Positions 7,677 to 17,621 of a DNA stretch of 42,924 bases are shown piece after piece. Source of the DNA: DATKRB01 sp035532415 (GTDB lineage: Bacteria; Actinomycetota; Acidimicrobiia; Acidimicrobiales; RAAP-2). Both the position numbers and the translations under genes were made by a program. Every line of letters starts with the position of its first letter. Within the stretch, counting starts at the first letter, position 1. The stretch lies in assembly GCA_035532415.1 (NCBI GenBank), contig DATKRB010000060.1, positions 1 to 42,924 of the forward strand, read 5' to 3'. The notes under the pieces are model-generated. The model saw only the letters and a program-made list of their open reading frames with translations. It was not told the origin of the DNA and searched no databases.

Positions 7677-8564
7677 CTAGCGAAGACCCCGCACGATCTC
7701 GACCATCTTGATCCCGCATTCCGTCGGGTTCTTGGCCACGGCCACCCCGGCCGCGGTCAGCGCTTCCATCTTGGCCTGTGCCGTGCCCTGCGACCCCGAG
7801 ATGATCGCTCCGGCGTGGCCCATCTTGCGGCCCGGCGGGGCGGTGACGCCGGCGACGTAGGCGGCCACCGGCTTGGTCATGTGCCCGGCGATGAATTCGG
7901 CCGCGCGCTCCTCCTCGGACCCGCCGATCTCCCCGATCATCATGACCGCGCGGGTGTCGGCGTCGGCCTCGAACGCGGCCAGGCAGTCGATGAAGTTGGT
8001 GCCGGGCACCGGGTCGCCCCCGATCCCCACACAGGTCGTCTGCCCGATCCCCTGCTGGGAGAGCTCGTGCAGGGCCTGGTAGGTGAGGGTCCCCGAGCGG
8101 CTGACGATCCCGACCGGCCCCCCGGCCAGCGCGATGTCGCCGGACGTGATCCCGATGTTGATCTTCCCGGGGGAGATGATGCCCGGGCAGTTGGGGCCGA
8201 GCAGGCGGGTGGCGGGGAACTCGTTGCGGAGCCGGTTGTAGGCCAGGGCCTCGTCCTGGGCGGGGATCCCCTCGGTGATGCACACCACGAAGGCGATCCC
8301 CGCGGCGGCCGCCTCGAGGATGGCGTCGGTGGCGAACCTCGGGGGGACCGAGACGAACGACGCCTCGGCACCGGTGGCCTCCACCGCTTCGGCCACCGTG
8401 TCGAAGATCGGGATGCCGTCCACGTCGGAGCCGCCCTTCCCCGGGGTCACCCCGGCGACGACCTTGGTGCCGTAGTCGCGGTTGCGCAGACCGTGGAACC
8501 GGCCCTGACCACCGGTGAGGCCCTGCACGACCACCTTGGTGCTCTCGTCGACGAAGATGCTCAT
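7677..8564 (-). CDS. sucD: Succinyl-CoA synthetase, alpha subunit
   Basis: The CoA-binding and phosphorylated subunit (295 aa) of the TCA enzyme that makes ATP or GTP from succinyl-CoA. The CoA-binding N-terminus shows VVVQGLTGGQGRFH. LLGPNCPGII and IGIVSRSGTLTYQA are typical. GRKMGHAGAIISG carries the phospho-histidine, His250. A good GAGGAGA site precedes ATG 8564. The gene is 14 bp after sucC, so the two subunits are co-expressed. The stop is at the very edge of the GH43-like reading frame. Confidence 0.97.
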   Translation of the reverse strand: MSIFVDESTKVVVQGLTGGQGRFHGLRNRDYGTKVVAGVTPGKGGSDVDGIPIFDTVAEAVEATGAEASFVSVPPRFATDAILEAAAAGIAFVVCITEGIPAQDEALAYNRLRNEFPATRLLGPNCPGIISPGKINIGITSGDIALAGGPVGIVSRSGTLTYQALHELSQQGIGQTTCVGIGGDPVPGTNFIDCLAAFEADADTRAVMMIGEIGGSEEERAAEFIAGHMTKPVAAYVAGVTAPPGRKMGHAGAIISGSQGTAQAKMEALTAAGVAVAKNPTECGIKMVEIVRGLR

Positions 8565-8578
8565 GTTGTCTCCTCGGT

Positions 8579-9721
8579 TCAGTTGCCGGCCAGGGCCACG
8601 GCCCGGCGAGCGGCGTCGAGCATGGTGGGCTCGGCCACCAGGCGGTCGGACAGGTGGGGGGCCAGCAGATCGCGTCCGGCCACCGCGTTGGTGCCGTCGA
8701 GCCGGAGGACGATCGGGGACCGGATGTCCACCCGGCCGAGCGCCTCGATGATCCCCTTGGCCACCTCGTCGACCCTGGTGATCCCTCCGAAGATGTTGAC
8801 GAAGATTGACCGGACGGCCGGGTCGGCGTTGATCACCTCGAGCGCGGAGGCCATCACGTCGGCGTTGGCGCCACCACCGATGTCGAGGAAGTTGGCGGCC
8901 GAGCCGCCGACCTGGTTGACCACGTCGAGCGTGCTCATGGCCAGCCCGGCGCCGTTGGCGATGATGCCGACCGAGCCCGAGAGTCCGATGTAGTTGAGGC
9001 CCTTCTCCTTCGCCATGCGCTCACGCTCGTCGTCGGTGCTGGTGTCCGCGTACTCCTCCCACTCCGGGTGGCGGAACGCGGCGTTCTCGTCGAGCGTCAC
9101 CTTGGCGTCGAGAGCGTGGACCCGCCCGTCGGTCGTGAGGATCAGGGGATTGATCTCGGCCAGGTCACAGTCGCCCTCGACGTAGCAGCGGTAGAGCCGG
9201 ACCAGCAGCTGGGCCGCCTGGTCACGAGCCTCCTCGTCGAGCTTCGCCTCGTCGACCCAGCGCCTCGCCGTCTCCTCGTCCAAGCCGACGGTCGGGTCGA
9301 TCGAAAGGCGGGCGATGGCACCGGGGTTGGTGGCTGCGACCTCCTCGATCTCGACGCCGCCCTCCGCCGAGAGCATGCCCAGGTGGAGCTTGTTGGGGCG
9401 GTCGAGGGTGAAGCTGGCGTAGTACTCCTTGGCGATGTCGGACGCGTGCTCGACCCAGAGCCGGTGGACGACATGCCCCTTTATATCCATCCCGAGGATC
9501 GACTGGGCGTGGTGGCGGGCCTCCTCGGCGTCCGCGGCGAGCTTGATCCCGCCGGCCTTCCCGCGACCTCCCACCTTCACCTGTGCCTTCACCACCACCG
9601 GGTAGCCGGCGGCGTCGGCCTGGGCGACCGCCTCCTCCACGGTGTCGGCGGCCCCTCCCGGCGAGGTCGGGATGCCGAAGCGGGCGAAGTACTGCTTGCC
9701 CTGGTACTCGTAGAGGTCCAC
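8579..9721 (-). CDS. sucC: Succinyl-CoA synthetase, beta subunit
   Basis: The nucleotide-binding subunit (380 aa). It begins MDLYEYQGKQYFARFGIP. The ATP-grasp domain shows VVKAQVKVGGRGKAGG (near 44-59), EINPLI and LDAKVTLDENA. The C-terminal ligase domain shows GAGLAMSTLD and NIFGGITR. The start is GTG 9721 with a strong AGGAGAG seven bases upstream. A 235-bp leader with a putative promoter, direct repeats and a hairpin precedes it, so this is the likely start of the sucCD transcript. Confidence 0.97.
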   Translation of the reverse strand: MDLYEYQGKQYFARFGIPTSPGGAADTVEEAVAQADAAGYPVVVKAQVKVGGRGKAGGIKLAADAEEARHHAQSILGMDIKGHVVHRLWVEHASDIAKEYYASFTLDRPNKLHLGMLSAEGGVEIEEVAATNPGAIARLSIDPTVGLDEETARRWVDEAKLDEEARDQAAQLLVRLYRCYVEGDCDLAEINPLILTTDGRVHALDAKVTLDENAAFRHPEWEEYADTSTDDERERMAKEKGLNYIGLSGSVGIIANGAGLAMSTLDVVNQVGGSAANFLDIGGGANADVMASALEVINADPAVRSIFVNIFGGITRVDEVAKGIIEALGRVDIRSPIVLRLDGTNAVAGRDLLAPHLSDRLVAEPTMLDAARRAVALAGN

Positions 9722-9747
9722 GCTGTTCTCTCCTGTGTCGTCGTCCC

Positions 9748-9780
9748 CGTCGCAGCGTCGTTCTCACCGCCGCTGCGACG
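9748..9780 (-). promoter_or_regulatory. Hairpin in the sucC leader
   Basis: A perfect 10-bp inverted repeat, CGTCGCAGCG (9748-9757) and CGCTGCGACG (9771-9780), with a 13-nt loop, ending 26 bases upstream of the sucC start. It could stabilise the leader or take part in control; no known riboswitch was recognised. Confidence 0.45.
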
Positions 9781-9784
9781 CCGC

Positions 9785-9815
9785 TGCGTCACTACCGGGT
9801 TATCAATGCGTCACT
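9785..9815. repeat. Direct repeat TGCGTCACT, 22-bp spacing
   Basis: TGCGTCACT occurs at 9785-9793 and 9807-9815, followed by ACCG and GCCG respectively. The spacing is about two helical turns. One copy falls between the putative -35 and -10 boxes of sucC and the other just downstream, as expected for a repressor or other regulator site. Confidence 0.45.
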
Positions 9816-9827
9816 GCCGTTTGTCGA
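9799..9827 (-). promoter_or_regulatory. Putative sucC promoter
   Basis: On the minus strand TCGACA (9827-9822) and GATAAC (9804-9799) are separated by 17 bases, matching the housekeeping -35 and -10 boxes at 5 and 4 of 6 positions. It lies in a locally AT-richer patch of the 235-bp gap before sucC. Confidence 0.5.
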
Positions 9828-9928
9828 TTGCCAGCCTGGCGCGGGCGGCGGCCGTCCCAGAGCTCGAACGACCTGCGCCGGCTCCTGCCCGCCACGACCA
9901 CTGTTGCCGTCGCCTCGCCGGCGGGACC

Positions 9929-9949
9929 GGGGGCGGGGGCGGGGGCGGG
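9929..9949 (+). other. G-run with quadruplex potential
   Basis: Three G5 runs and a G3 run separated by single C residues on the plus strand, seven bases beyond the stop of the B12-binding gene. On the transcribed message it reads as C-rich. It could form a DNA quadruplex or help end transcription; only the sequence pattern is seen. Confidence 0.4.
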
Positions 9950-9956
9950 CCGCGCT

Positions 9957-10373
9957 CTACACCCCGAGCGCCTCCTCACGCTGGTCGAGCGCCTCGGCCA
10001 GCCATTCCCCGATGGAATCGAGCGCCGCACCCGGCGTGAACACGGCGGCCACCCCGAGCGCCTTGAGCGCCGGGATGTCGGCCTCGGGAATGATGCCGCC
10101 GACGATCACCATGACGTCGGGTCGCCCCTCGGCCGCCAGCGCCTCCACCACCCGGGGCACCAGCGTCAGATGAGCGCCCGAGAGCAGCGACAGCCCGAGG
10201 GCGTCCGCGTCCTCCTGCACCACGGCGGCGACCACCTGTTCGGGCGTCTGGTGCAGCCCGGTGTAGACGACCTCGAAGCCCGCCGCCCGGAGAGCGCGGG
10301 CGATCACCTTGGCCCCGCGGTCGTGGCCGTCGAGCCCCGGCTTGGCAACGACCACCCGGTAGGGACGCTTCAT
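9957..10373 (-). CDS. Stand-alone cobalamin-binding subunit of an acyl-CoA mutase
   Basis: A 138-aa B12-binding domain. LDGHDRGAKV holds the DxHxxG motif, with His17 as the cobalt ligand; SLLSGAH gives the SxL motif (62-64), and VIVGGIIP the Gly-Gly. The sequence corresponds to the C-terminal domain of methylmalonyl-CoA mutase, or to the small subunit of isobutyryl-CoA mutase. No catalytic large subunit is in the window, so its partner is encoded elsewhere. From memory, Streptomyces carries an icmB gene in a similar place near sucCD. A product such as methylmalonyl-CoA or succinyl-CoA would explain the neighbourhood. The ATG is at 10373, 59 bp after pcrA. Confidence 0.9.
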   Translation of the reverse strand: MKRPYRVVVAKPGLDGHDRGAKVIARALRAAGFEVVYTGLHQTPEQVVAAVVQEDADALGLSLLSGAHLTLVPRVVEALAAEGRPDVMVIVGGIIPEADIPALKALGVAAVFTPGAALDSIGEWLAEALDQREEALGV

Positions 10374-10432
10374 CGGGCTCAGATGATATGCGAGCTGGGG
10401 AGGTCGGGCGCCAGGCGCCCCCGGCGGCCGCG

Positions 10433-12745
10433 TCACACCCGGCGGAGCGGGGTCGCGGACAGGAGGAGGTTCTTCTCTCCGGCGCCGGGGAAACGGACTC
10501 TCGCCTGGGCCTTCGCGCCCTCGCCGGCAGTGGTGAGCACGATCCCTTCGCCCCAGTGCTCGTGTACCACCGCGTCGCCCCTCCGCAGCCCGAGGGCTTC
10601 GGCGCCCGTGCTCTCGCGGGAGCGGGCCGGCGGCGGCGGCCCGGTCCCTCGACCGAAGGTGCGGCCCCCCTCGTCCTGCGGCGCCTGCGCCCGGTCCCAG
10701 GGGTCCCACCGGTCCCGGTCCCCCCCAGGGCGCTGCTGCCGGACCGGCGACACGTCACGGACCAGCTCGGCGGGGATCTCGGCAAGGAACCGGCTCGGGA
10801 TGTTGTGCGAGGTCTGGCCCCAGAGCGAGCGGACCCAGGCGTAGGAGAGGTAGAGGAACCGCCGGGCCCGGGTGATGCCCACGTAACAGAGCCGGCGTTC
10901 CTCCTCGAGCTCGAGCGGGTCGCCCAGGGCCCGCAGGTGCGGGAAGACGCCGTCCTCCAGACCCACCAGGAACACCGCAGGGAACTCAAGCCCCTTGGCC
11001 GTGTGCAGGGTCATGAGCGAGACCCGGCTGTCCTCCCCGTCGAGCTCGTCGGCGTCGGACACCAGTGCCACCGTCTCGAGGAATTCGGCGATGTCCTCGT
11101 ACTCCGACGCCACCGTCACCAGCTCGGCCACGTTCTCGATCCGCCCGTCGGCCTCGTGGCTGCGCTCGGCCACCAGCTCGGCCAGGTAACCGGACCTCTC
11201 GGCCACCCGCTCCACCAGGCCCCCCGGCCCGACCGTGGTGAGCGCCTCGCGCAGGTCGGCCAGCAGGCCCGACAATTCCTGGGCCCCCCGCAACGCGCGG
11301 CCGGTCAGGCCCGCTTCCTCGGCCCGCTCGATCGCGACGGCGAAGGAGACCCGGTGGATGCCGGCCCACGCCGCCAGGCGGGCGACCGAGGAAGCACCGA
11401 TGCCGCGTTTGGGGACGTTGACGATGCGGCGGGCCGACACCTCGTCATCGGGGTTGGCGACCACCCGGATGTAGGCGAGGAGGTCCTTGATCTCCCGCCG
11501 GTCGTAAAACCGGGTACCGCCCACGACCCGGTAGGGGACACCCGCGCGTACCAGCTCCTCCTCGAGCACCCGGCTCTGGGCGTTGGTCCGGTAGAAGACG
11601 GCGATCTCGGATGCGGCGAGCGACTCGGCGGTGCGGAGCCGCCGGATCTCGCCGGCGACCCACCACCCCTCGTCGTGCTCGTTCTCCGCCGCGTAGCGGC
11701 AGACGGGGACGCCGAGGTCCCCCTCGGTGAACAGCCGCTTGGGCACCCGGCCCGCGTTGTTGGCGATGACCGCGTTGGCCGCGTCGAGAATGGTCTGGGT
11801 CGAGCGGAAATTCTGCTCGAGGAGGACGGTGGCCGCTTGGGGGAACGTCCGCTCGAACTCGAGGATGTTGCGGATGTCCGCGGCCCGGAACCGGTAGATC
11901 GACTGGTCCGAGTCGCCGACCACGCAGACGTTGCGGTGCTCGCTGCCGAGCAGGAGGACGAGTTCGTTCTGCGCACGGTTCGTGTCCTGGTACTCGTCGA
12001 CGAGGATCTGGGTGAACCGGGCCTGATAGGCCTGGCGGACGTCGTCGCAGGACCGCAGGACGACGACCGCCTGCATGAGCAGGTCGTCGAAGTCCATGGC
12101 GTTGGCCGCCAGCAGCCGGCGCTGGTACTCGGCGTACACGTCGGCGATCCGCCGGTGGAAGGGCTCGCCGTCGCCCCCCTGATCCCGAAAGGCCTGTGGA
12201 TCGACCAGCTCGGCCTTCGCCTGCCCGATCACCGCGGCGACGGCGCGGGGCGAGAAGCGCTTGGAGTCCAGACCGAGCTCGGCGACGACCAGCTCGACGA
12301 GGCGGCGCGAGTCGGTGTCGTCGTACACGGTGAAGGCGGGTCGGTAGCCGAGGCGGACGGCGTGGGAGCGCAGGATCCGGAGGCAGGCCGAGTGGAAGGT
12401 CGAGACCCACATCCGCTCCGCCCGGGGCCCGACGAGCTCGGTGACCCGGCGGCGCATCTCCTCCGCCGCCTTGTTGGTGAACGTGATGGCCAGCACCTGC
12501 CAGGGAGCGGCATCGCCGGTGGCCAGCAGGTGGGCGATGCGCCGGGTGAGCACCCGGGTCTTGCCCGAGCCGGCGCCGGCCACCACCAGCAGCGGTCCCC
12601 CCCGATGGACGGTGGCGGCCCGCTGGGGCCCGGTCAGGCCCTCCAACAGGGCGTCGGCCCCGTCCCCCGCCGGGGTCTCGCCGGTGTCGTCGAACGGTAG
12701 GCGCCGGGGGTACGGCGGCAATTGCCCGGTCGTCGGTACGGTCAT
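10433..12745 (-). CDS. pcrA: ATP-dependent DNA helicase PcrA/UvrD
   Basis: A superfamily 1A 3'-5' helicase (770 aa) acting in nucleotide excision repair and in clearing protein roadblocks. The Q-motif GLTGPQRAA is near residue 41, Walker A AGAGSGKT at 56-63, and the Walker B box is DEYQDTNRAQ. Motif III appears as GDSDQSIYRFRAADI, and later motifs include TLHTAKGLEFPAVFLVG and YVGITRAR. The last ~50 residues, GDAVVHEHWGEGIV onward, match the Tudor-like C-terminal domain that contacts RNA polymerase in PcrA. ATG 12745 overlaps the guaA stop (ATGA); a GTG two codons earlier is the alternative. Confidence 0.95.
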   Translation of the reverse strand: MTVPTTGQLPPYPRRLPFDDTGETPAGDGADALLEGLTGPQRAATVHRGGPLLVVAGAGSGKTRVLTRRIAHLLATGDAAPWQVLAITFTNKAAEEMRRRVTELVGPRAERMWVSTFHSACLRILRSHAVRLGYRPAFTVYDDTDSRRLVELVVAELGLDSKRFSPRAVAAVIGQAKAELVDPQAFRDQGGDGEPFHRRIADVYAEYQRRLLAANAMDFDDLLMQAVVVLRSCDDVRQAYQARFTQILVDEYQDTNRAQNELVLLLGSEHRNVCVVGDSDQSIYRFRAADIRNILEFERTFPQAATVLLEQNFRSTQTILDAANAVIANNAGRVPKRLFTEGDLGVPVCRYAAENEHDEGWWVAGEIRRLRTAESLAASEIAVFYRTNAQSRVLEEELVRAGVPYRVVGGTRFYDRREIKDLLAYIRVVANPDDEVSARRIVNVPKRGIGASSVARLAAWAGIHRVSFAVAIERAEEAGLTGRALRGAQELSGLLADLREALTTVGPGGLVERVAERSGYLAELVAERSHEADGRIENVAELVTVASEYEDIAEFLETVALVSDADELDGEDSRVSLMTLHTAKGLEFPAVFLVGLEDGVFPHLRALGDPLELEEERRLCYVGITRARRFLYLSYAWVRSLWGQTSHNIPSRFLAEIPAELVRDVSPVRQQRPGGDRDRWDPWDRAQAPQDEGGRTFGRGTGPPPPARSRESTGAEALGLRRGDAVVHEHWGEGIVLTTAGEGAKAQARVRFPGAGEKNLLLSATPLRRV

Positions 12746-14298
12746 TCCCACTCGATGGTGCCCGGCGGCTTCGACGTGACGTCGAGCGCGACCCGGTTGA
12801 CCCCGTCGACCTCGTTGATGATCCGGCTCGAGATCCGCTCCACCAGGTCGTAGGGAAGACGGGCCCAGTCCGCCGTCATGGCGTCGTCACTGGTCACCGC
12901 GCGGATCACGATCGGGTAGGCGTACGTGCGCCCGTCGCCCATCACCCCCACCGTCCGGACCGCGGGGAGCACGGCAAAGCTCTGCCACAGCGAGCGATAG
13001 AGGCCGGCCTTGCGCACCTCTTCGACGACCACCGCGTCGGCGGCCCGTAGGATCCGGGCCCGCTCCGGGGTGACCTCGCCCACGATCCGCACCGCCAGGC
13101 CGGGCCCCGGGAACGGCTGGCGCCACACGATCTCGTGAGGGAGCCCCAGCTCCTCGCCCACCGCCCGGACCTCGTCCTTGAAGAGGAGCCGCAGCGGCTC
13201 CACCAGGTCGAAGGCGAGGTCCTCGGGCAGCCCGCCGACGTTGTGGTGCGACTTGATGTTGGCCGCTCCCCCGCTCCCCGACTCGATCACGTCGGGGTAG
13301 AGGGTGCCCTGCACCAGGAAGCGGGGACCCGCCTCCCCGGCCCCGGCTCCGAGGTCGCGGGCCACCTCCTCGAAGATGCGGATGAACAGCTCCCCGATGA
13401 TCTTGCGCTTGGCCTCGGGGTCGGTGACACCCGACAGGGCGTTGAAGTACCGGTCCTCGGCCTTCACGTGCACGAGGTCGACGTGAAACTGCCGCCGGAA
13501 GGTGTCCTCCACCTGCTCGCCCTCGCCGGCCCTCATCAGGCCGGTATCGACGAAGACGCAGGTCAGCTGATCACCCACCGCCTTGTGGACCAGCGCGGCC
13601 GCCACCGCCGAGTCGACGCCGCCCGAGAGCGCGCAGAGCACCCGGTCCCCCCCGACCTGCCGGCGGACGGCAGCCACCTGCGACTCGATGATCGAGACGT
13701 GGGTCCACCCGGCCCCGATCCCGCAGACGTCGTGCAGGAACCGCTCGAGGAGGTCGGTCCCCCTTTCGGTGTGGACCACCTCGGGGTGGAACTGCACGCC
13801 GAAGATCCGCCGCTCCGCGTCGTGGAGGGCGGCGACGGGGACCTCGGCGGTCCGGGCGGTCGCCACGAAGCCCCTCGGCACCTCGGTGATGGAGTCGCCG
13901 TGGCTCATCCACACCTCGGACTCGGCCGGCCAGTCGCCGAAGAGCGGGGACCGGTCCGTGATCTGCACCCGGGTCCGGCCGTACTCCCCGCGCCCGGTGT
14001 GGGCGACCGTGCCCCCCAGCTGCTGGGTGAGCAGCTGGGCGCCGTAACAGATCCCGAGCACCGGGACCCCCAGGTCGTAGATCGCGGGATCGATGGAGGG
14101 GGCAGGCTGCTCGTAAACGGACTTCGGGCCTCCCGAGAGGATGATGCCCCGGGGTCGGCGCGCCGCGATCTCGTCGACCGAGATCGTCGGCGGCACGATC
14201 TCCGAGTACACGTGGGCCTCGCGGACCCGGCGTGCGATCAGCCGCGCGTACTGCGCCCCGAAGTCGACGACGAGGACCGCGTCGTCGACCGCGGTCAA
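12742..14298 (-). CDS. guaA: GMP synthase (glutamine-hydrolysing)
   Basis: GuaA (518 aa) converts XMP to GMP. The class I amidotransferase domain shows DFGAQY at 12-17, GICYGAQLL with Cys84, and FHPEVVH. The ATP-pyrophosphatase domain shows the P-loop ALSGGVDSAVAAAL. The C-terminal dimerisation domain ends with DVTSKPPGTIEWE, the invariant family tail. The start codon is TTG at 14298, overlapping the guaB3 stop (TTGA). The pairing with guaB3 puts two enzymes of guanine nucleotide synthesis in one transcript. Confidence 0.96.
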   Translation of the reverse strand: MTAVDDAVLVVDFGAQYARLIARRVREAHVYSEIVPPTISVDEIAARRPRGIILSGGPKSVYEQPAPSIDPAIYDLGVPVLGICYGAQLLTQQLGGTVAHTGRGEYGRTRVQITDRSPLFGDWPAESEVWMSHGDSITEVPRGFVATARTAEVPVAALHDAERRIFGVQFHPEVVHTERGTDLLERFLHDVCGIGAGWTHVSIIESQVAAVRRQVGGDRVLCALSGGVDSAVAAALVHKAVGDQLTCVFVDTGLMRAGEGEQVEDTFRRQFHVDLVHVKAEDRYFNALSGVTDPEAKRKIIGELFIRIFEEVARDLGAGAGEAGPRFLVQGTLYPDVIESGSGGAANIKSHHNVGGLPEDLAFDLVEPLRLLFKDEVRAVGEELGLPHEIVWRQPFPGPGLAVRIVGEVTPERARILRAADAVVVEEVRKAGLYRSLWQSFAVLPAVRTVGVMGDGRTYAYPIVIRAVTSDDAMTADWARLPYDLVERISSRIINEVDGVNRVALDVTSKPPGTIEWE

Positions 14299-15458
14299 TG
14301 GCCCATGCCCACGCCTTGTGACCGCTGCAACTGCTTGCCCTCGGTCTGCAGCGATGGGGCGACCATGACCTCCGCCTTCTGGAACTCCTTCACCGTCTCG
14401 TACCCGCAGGTGGCCATGGCGGTGCGCAGGGCCCCGAAGAGGTTCATCCGGCCGTCGTTCTCGTGTGCCGGCCCGAGCACGATCTCGCGCAGGCTGCCCC
14501 TGACCCCGGTGCGCACCCTCGCGCCTCGCGGCAACGTCGGGTGGAAGGTCGCCATCCCCCAGTGGAAGCCACGGGCCGGCGCCTCGTGCGCCGAGGAGAG
14601 CGGCGATCCGAGCATGACCGCGTCGGCCCCGCAGGCGATCGCCTTGGCGACGTCACCGCCCTTGCTCATCCCACCGTCGGCGATCACGTGGACGTACACG
14701 CCGGTCTCGTCCAGATGCCGCATGCGCGCTCCGGCCACGTCGGCGATCGCCGTGGCCTGCGGCACGCCGATCCCGAGCACGGCCCGGCTGGTGCAGGCGT
14801 TGCCCGGACCCACCCCGACCAGCACCCCCACGGCGCCCGTCCGCATGAGATGCAGTCCCGCCTGGTACGAGGCGCACCCGCCGACGATCACCGGGATGTC
14901 GAATTCGCGGATGAACCGCTTCAGGTTGAGCGGCTCGACCGTCTTGGAGACGTGCTCGGCGGACACCACCGTCCCCTGGATCACCAGGAGGTCGAGCTCG
15001 GCGGCCAGGATGGCCGGGGCCAGCTCCACCGTCTTCTGGGGGGTCACCGAGGCCGCCGTGGTGATCCCCGCCTCCTTCATCTGCCGGATCCGCTCGGTCA
15101 CCAGCTCGAGCTTCACCGGCTCCTGGTACATCTGCTGCATCCGGGGCGTGGCCTTGTCGTCGTCGAGCTCGCGGATCTCGTCGAACAGCCGGGTGGGGTC
15201 CTCGTACCGGGTCCAGAGGCCCTCGAGGTTGAGGACGCCCAACCCACCGAGCTGACCGAGCTCGATCGCCGTGGTGGGGCTGATGACCCCGTCCATCGCC
15301 GCGCCGAGCAGCGGGAGCCCGAACCGGAAGGCGTCGATCTCCCACGAGATGTCGACGTCCTCGGGGTCCCGGGTCCGGCGGCTGGGCACGATCGCGATGT
15401 CGTCGAACCCGTAGGCCCTCCGGCCCGACTTGAAGATGCCGATCTCGATCTCTGCCAC
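14295..15458 (-). CDS. guaB3: IMP dehydrogenase family protein GuaB3
   Basis: A 387-aa TIM-barrel protein of the IMP dehydrogenase/GMP reductase family, of the GuaB3 type that lacks the CBS (Bateman) module. MAEIEIGIFKSGRRAYGFDDI and the DIAIVPSRRTRDPEDVDISW region are characteristic. The catalytic loop reads GVGPGNACTSRAVLGIGVP with Cys222 in place. GuaB3 proteins are probably IMP dehydrogenases, but activity here is inferred. A regular guaB with CBS domains is not in the window. GTG 15458 has a GGAGG at suitable distance. Confidence 0.93.
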   Translation of the reverse strand: MAEIEIGIFKSGRRAYGFDDIAIVPSRRTRDPEDVDISWEIDAFRFGLPLLGAAMDGVISPTTAIELGQLGGLGVLNLEGLWTRYEDPTRLFDEIRELDDDKATPRMQQMYQEPVKLELVTERIRQMKEAGITTAASVTPQKTVELAPAILAAELDLLVIQGTVVSAEHVSKTVEPLNLKRFIREFDIPVIVGGCASYQAGLHLMRTGAVGVLVGVGPGNACTSRAVLGIGVPQATAIADVAGARMRHLDETGVYVHVIADGGMSKGGDVAKAIACGADAVMLGSPLSSAHEAPARGFHWGMATFHPTLPRGARVRTGVRGSLREIVLGPAHENDGRMNLFGALRTAMATCGYETVKEFQKAEVMVAPSLQTEGKQLQRSQGVGMGH

Positions 15459-15553
15459 CTACTCGCCCTCCGACGCTCGTCCACTGTGCCCGAAACGGAC
15501 GCCGTACCGACCTTCCGACGTTCTCCAAGGTTACCGCCTCGGGACGTCCCGCC

Positions 15554-15587
15554 CGCGTCGATCGGTGGCCCGCGTCGATCGGTGGCC
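15554..15587. repeat. 17-bp exact tandem duplication
   Basis: Two adjacent identical copies, 15554-15570 and 15571-15587, of cgcgtcgatcggtggcc lie in the 232-bp gap between groEL and guaB3. A 10-bp palindrome GGGACGTCCC lies at 15541-15550. No convincing guaB3 promoter was found nearby, so a role as an operator is only possible. Confidence 0.7.
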
Positions 15588-15593
15588 GCACGC

Positions 15594-15625
15594 GACTCGG
15601 CCGGGCCCGCCGGCCCGGCCGAGTC
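15594..15625. terminator. Strong stem-loop terminator after groEL
   Basis: GACTCGGCCGGGCC (15594-15607) and GGCCCGGCCGAGTC (15612-15625) form a perfect 14-bp stem with a 4-nt loop, 65 bp beyond the groEL stop. It lacks a U-tract, as is common for actinobacterial intrinsic terminators. It probably separates the groESL transcript from guaB3. Confidence 0.7.
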
Positions 15626-15690
15626 CGATCGATCGCTTCAGGGTCGATCGGCGACGCACCGCCGGCTGTGCCGGCGCGCACGGCGGGTGG

Positions 15691-17349
<1,659 letters not shown>

Positions 17350-17561
17350 CGGTGACGCGGGCTCCTCTCGGGTATTGCACAAAGTGACTTCAGGTACTGC
17401 ACTTCGGTTGGACTGCTCTCAGGCGCTCTCGGCGGCAACCGCCGGGTACCTCGTCGACGCACGGGTGCGACGCGCTGCCAGGTGGCCTCGGACCACCGCC
17501 CCAGGCGCCGGTCGGGCATCGCCCACGTCCCGCCTCGGGCGGTGACGCGAGGTGCCCGGCA

Positions 17562-17621
17562 CCGGCGGACCGGCGGACCGGCGGACCGGCGGACCGGCGG
17601 ACCGGCGGACCGGCGGACCGG
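17562..17621. repeat. 8-bp tandem repeat after the groES stop
   Basis: Seven perfect copies of ccggcgga plus ccgg fill 17562-17621 and touch the groES stop codon (17622-17624). The unit is not a multiple of 3 and lies outside coding sequence. In the groES-groEL message it would give a repetitive CCGGTCCG element that may form hairpins. The remaining 212 bp to groEL hold no gene. Confidence 0.9.

Noticed and set aside
6447..8993. Plus-strand ORF of 848 codons
   Set aside because: Antisense to the GH43-like gene, sucD and sucC, with low-complexity composition and no recognisable motif.
10388..12700. Plus-strand ORF of 770 codons
   Set aside because: Mirror of pcrA codons on the other strand; the minus strand has every helicase motif.
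13135..15255. Plus-strand ORF of 706 codons
   Set aside because: Antisense to guaA and guaB3; no domain visible.
17350..17561. Second promoter or CIRCE element directly before groEL
   Set aside because: The patch near 17375-17410 is less GC-rich and has GTGCA repeats and AAGTG/CACTT symmetry, but no box pair or CIRCE arm is convincing.
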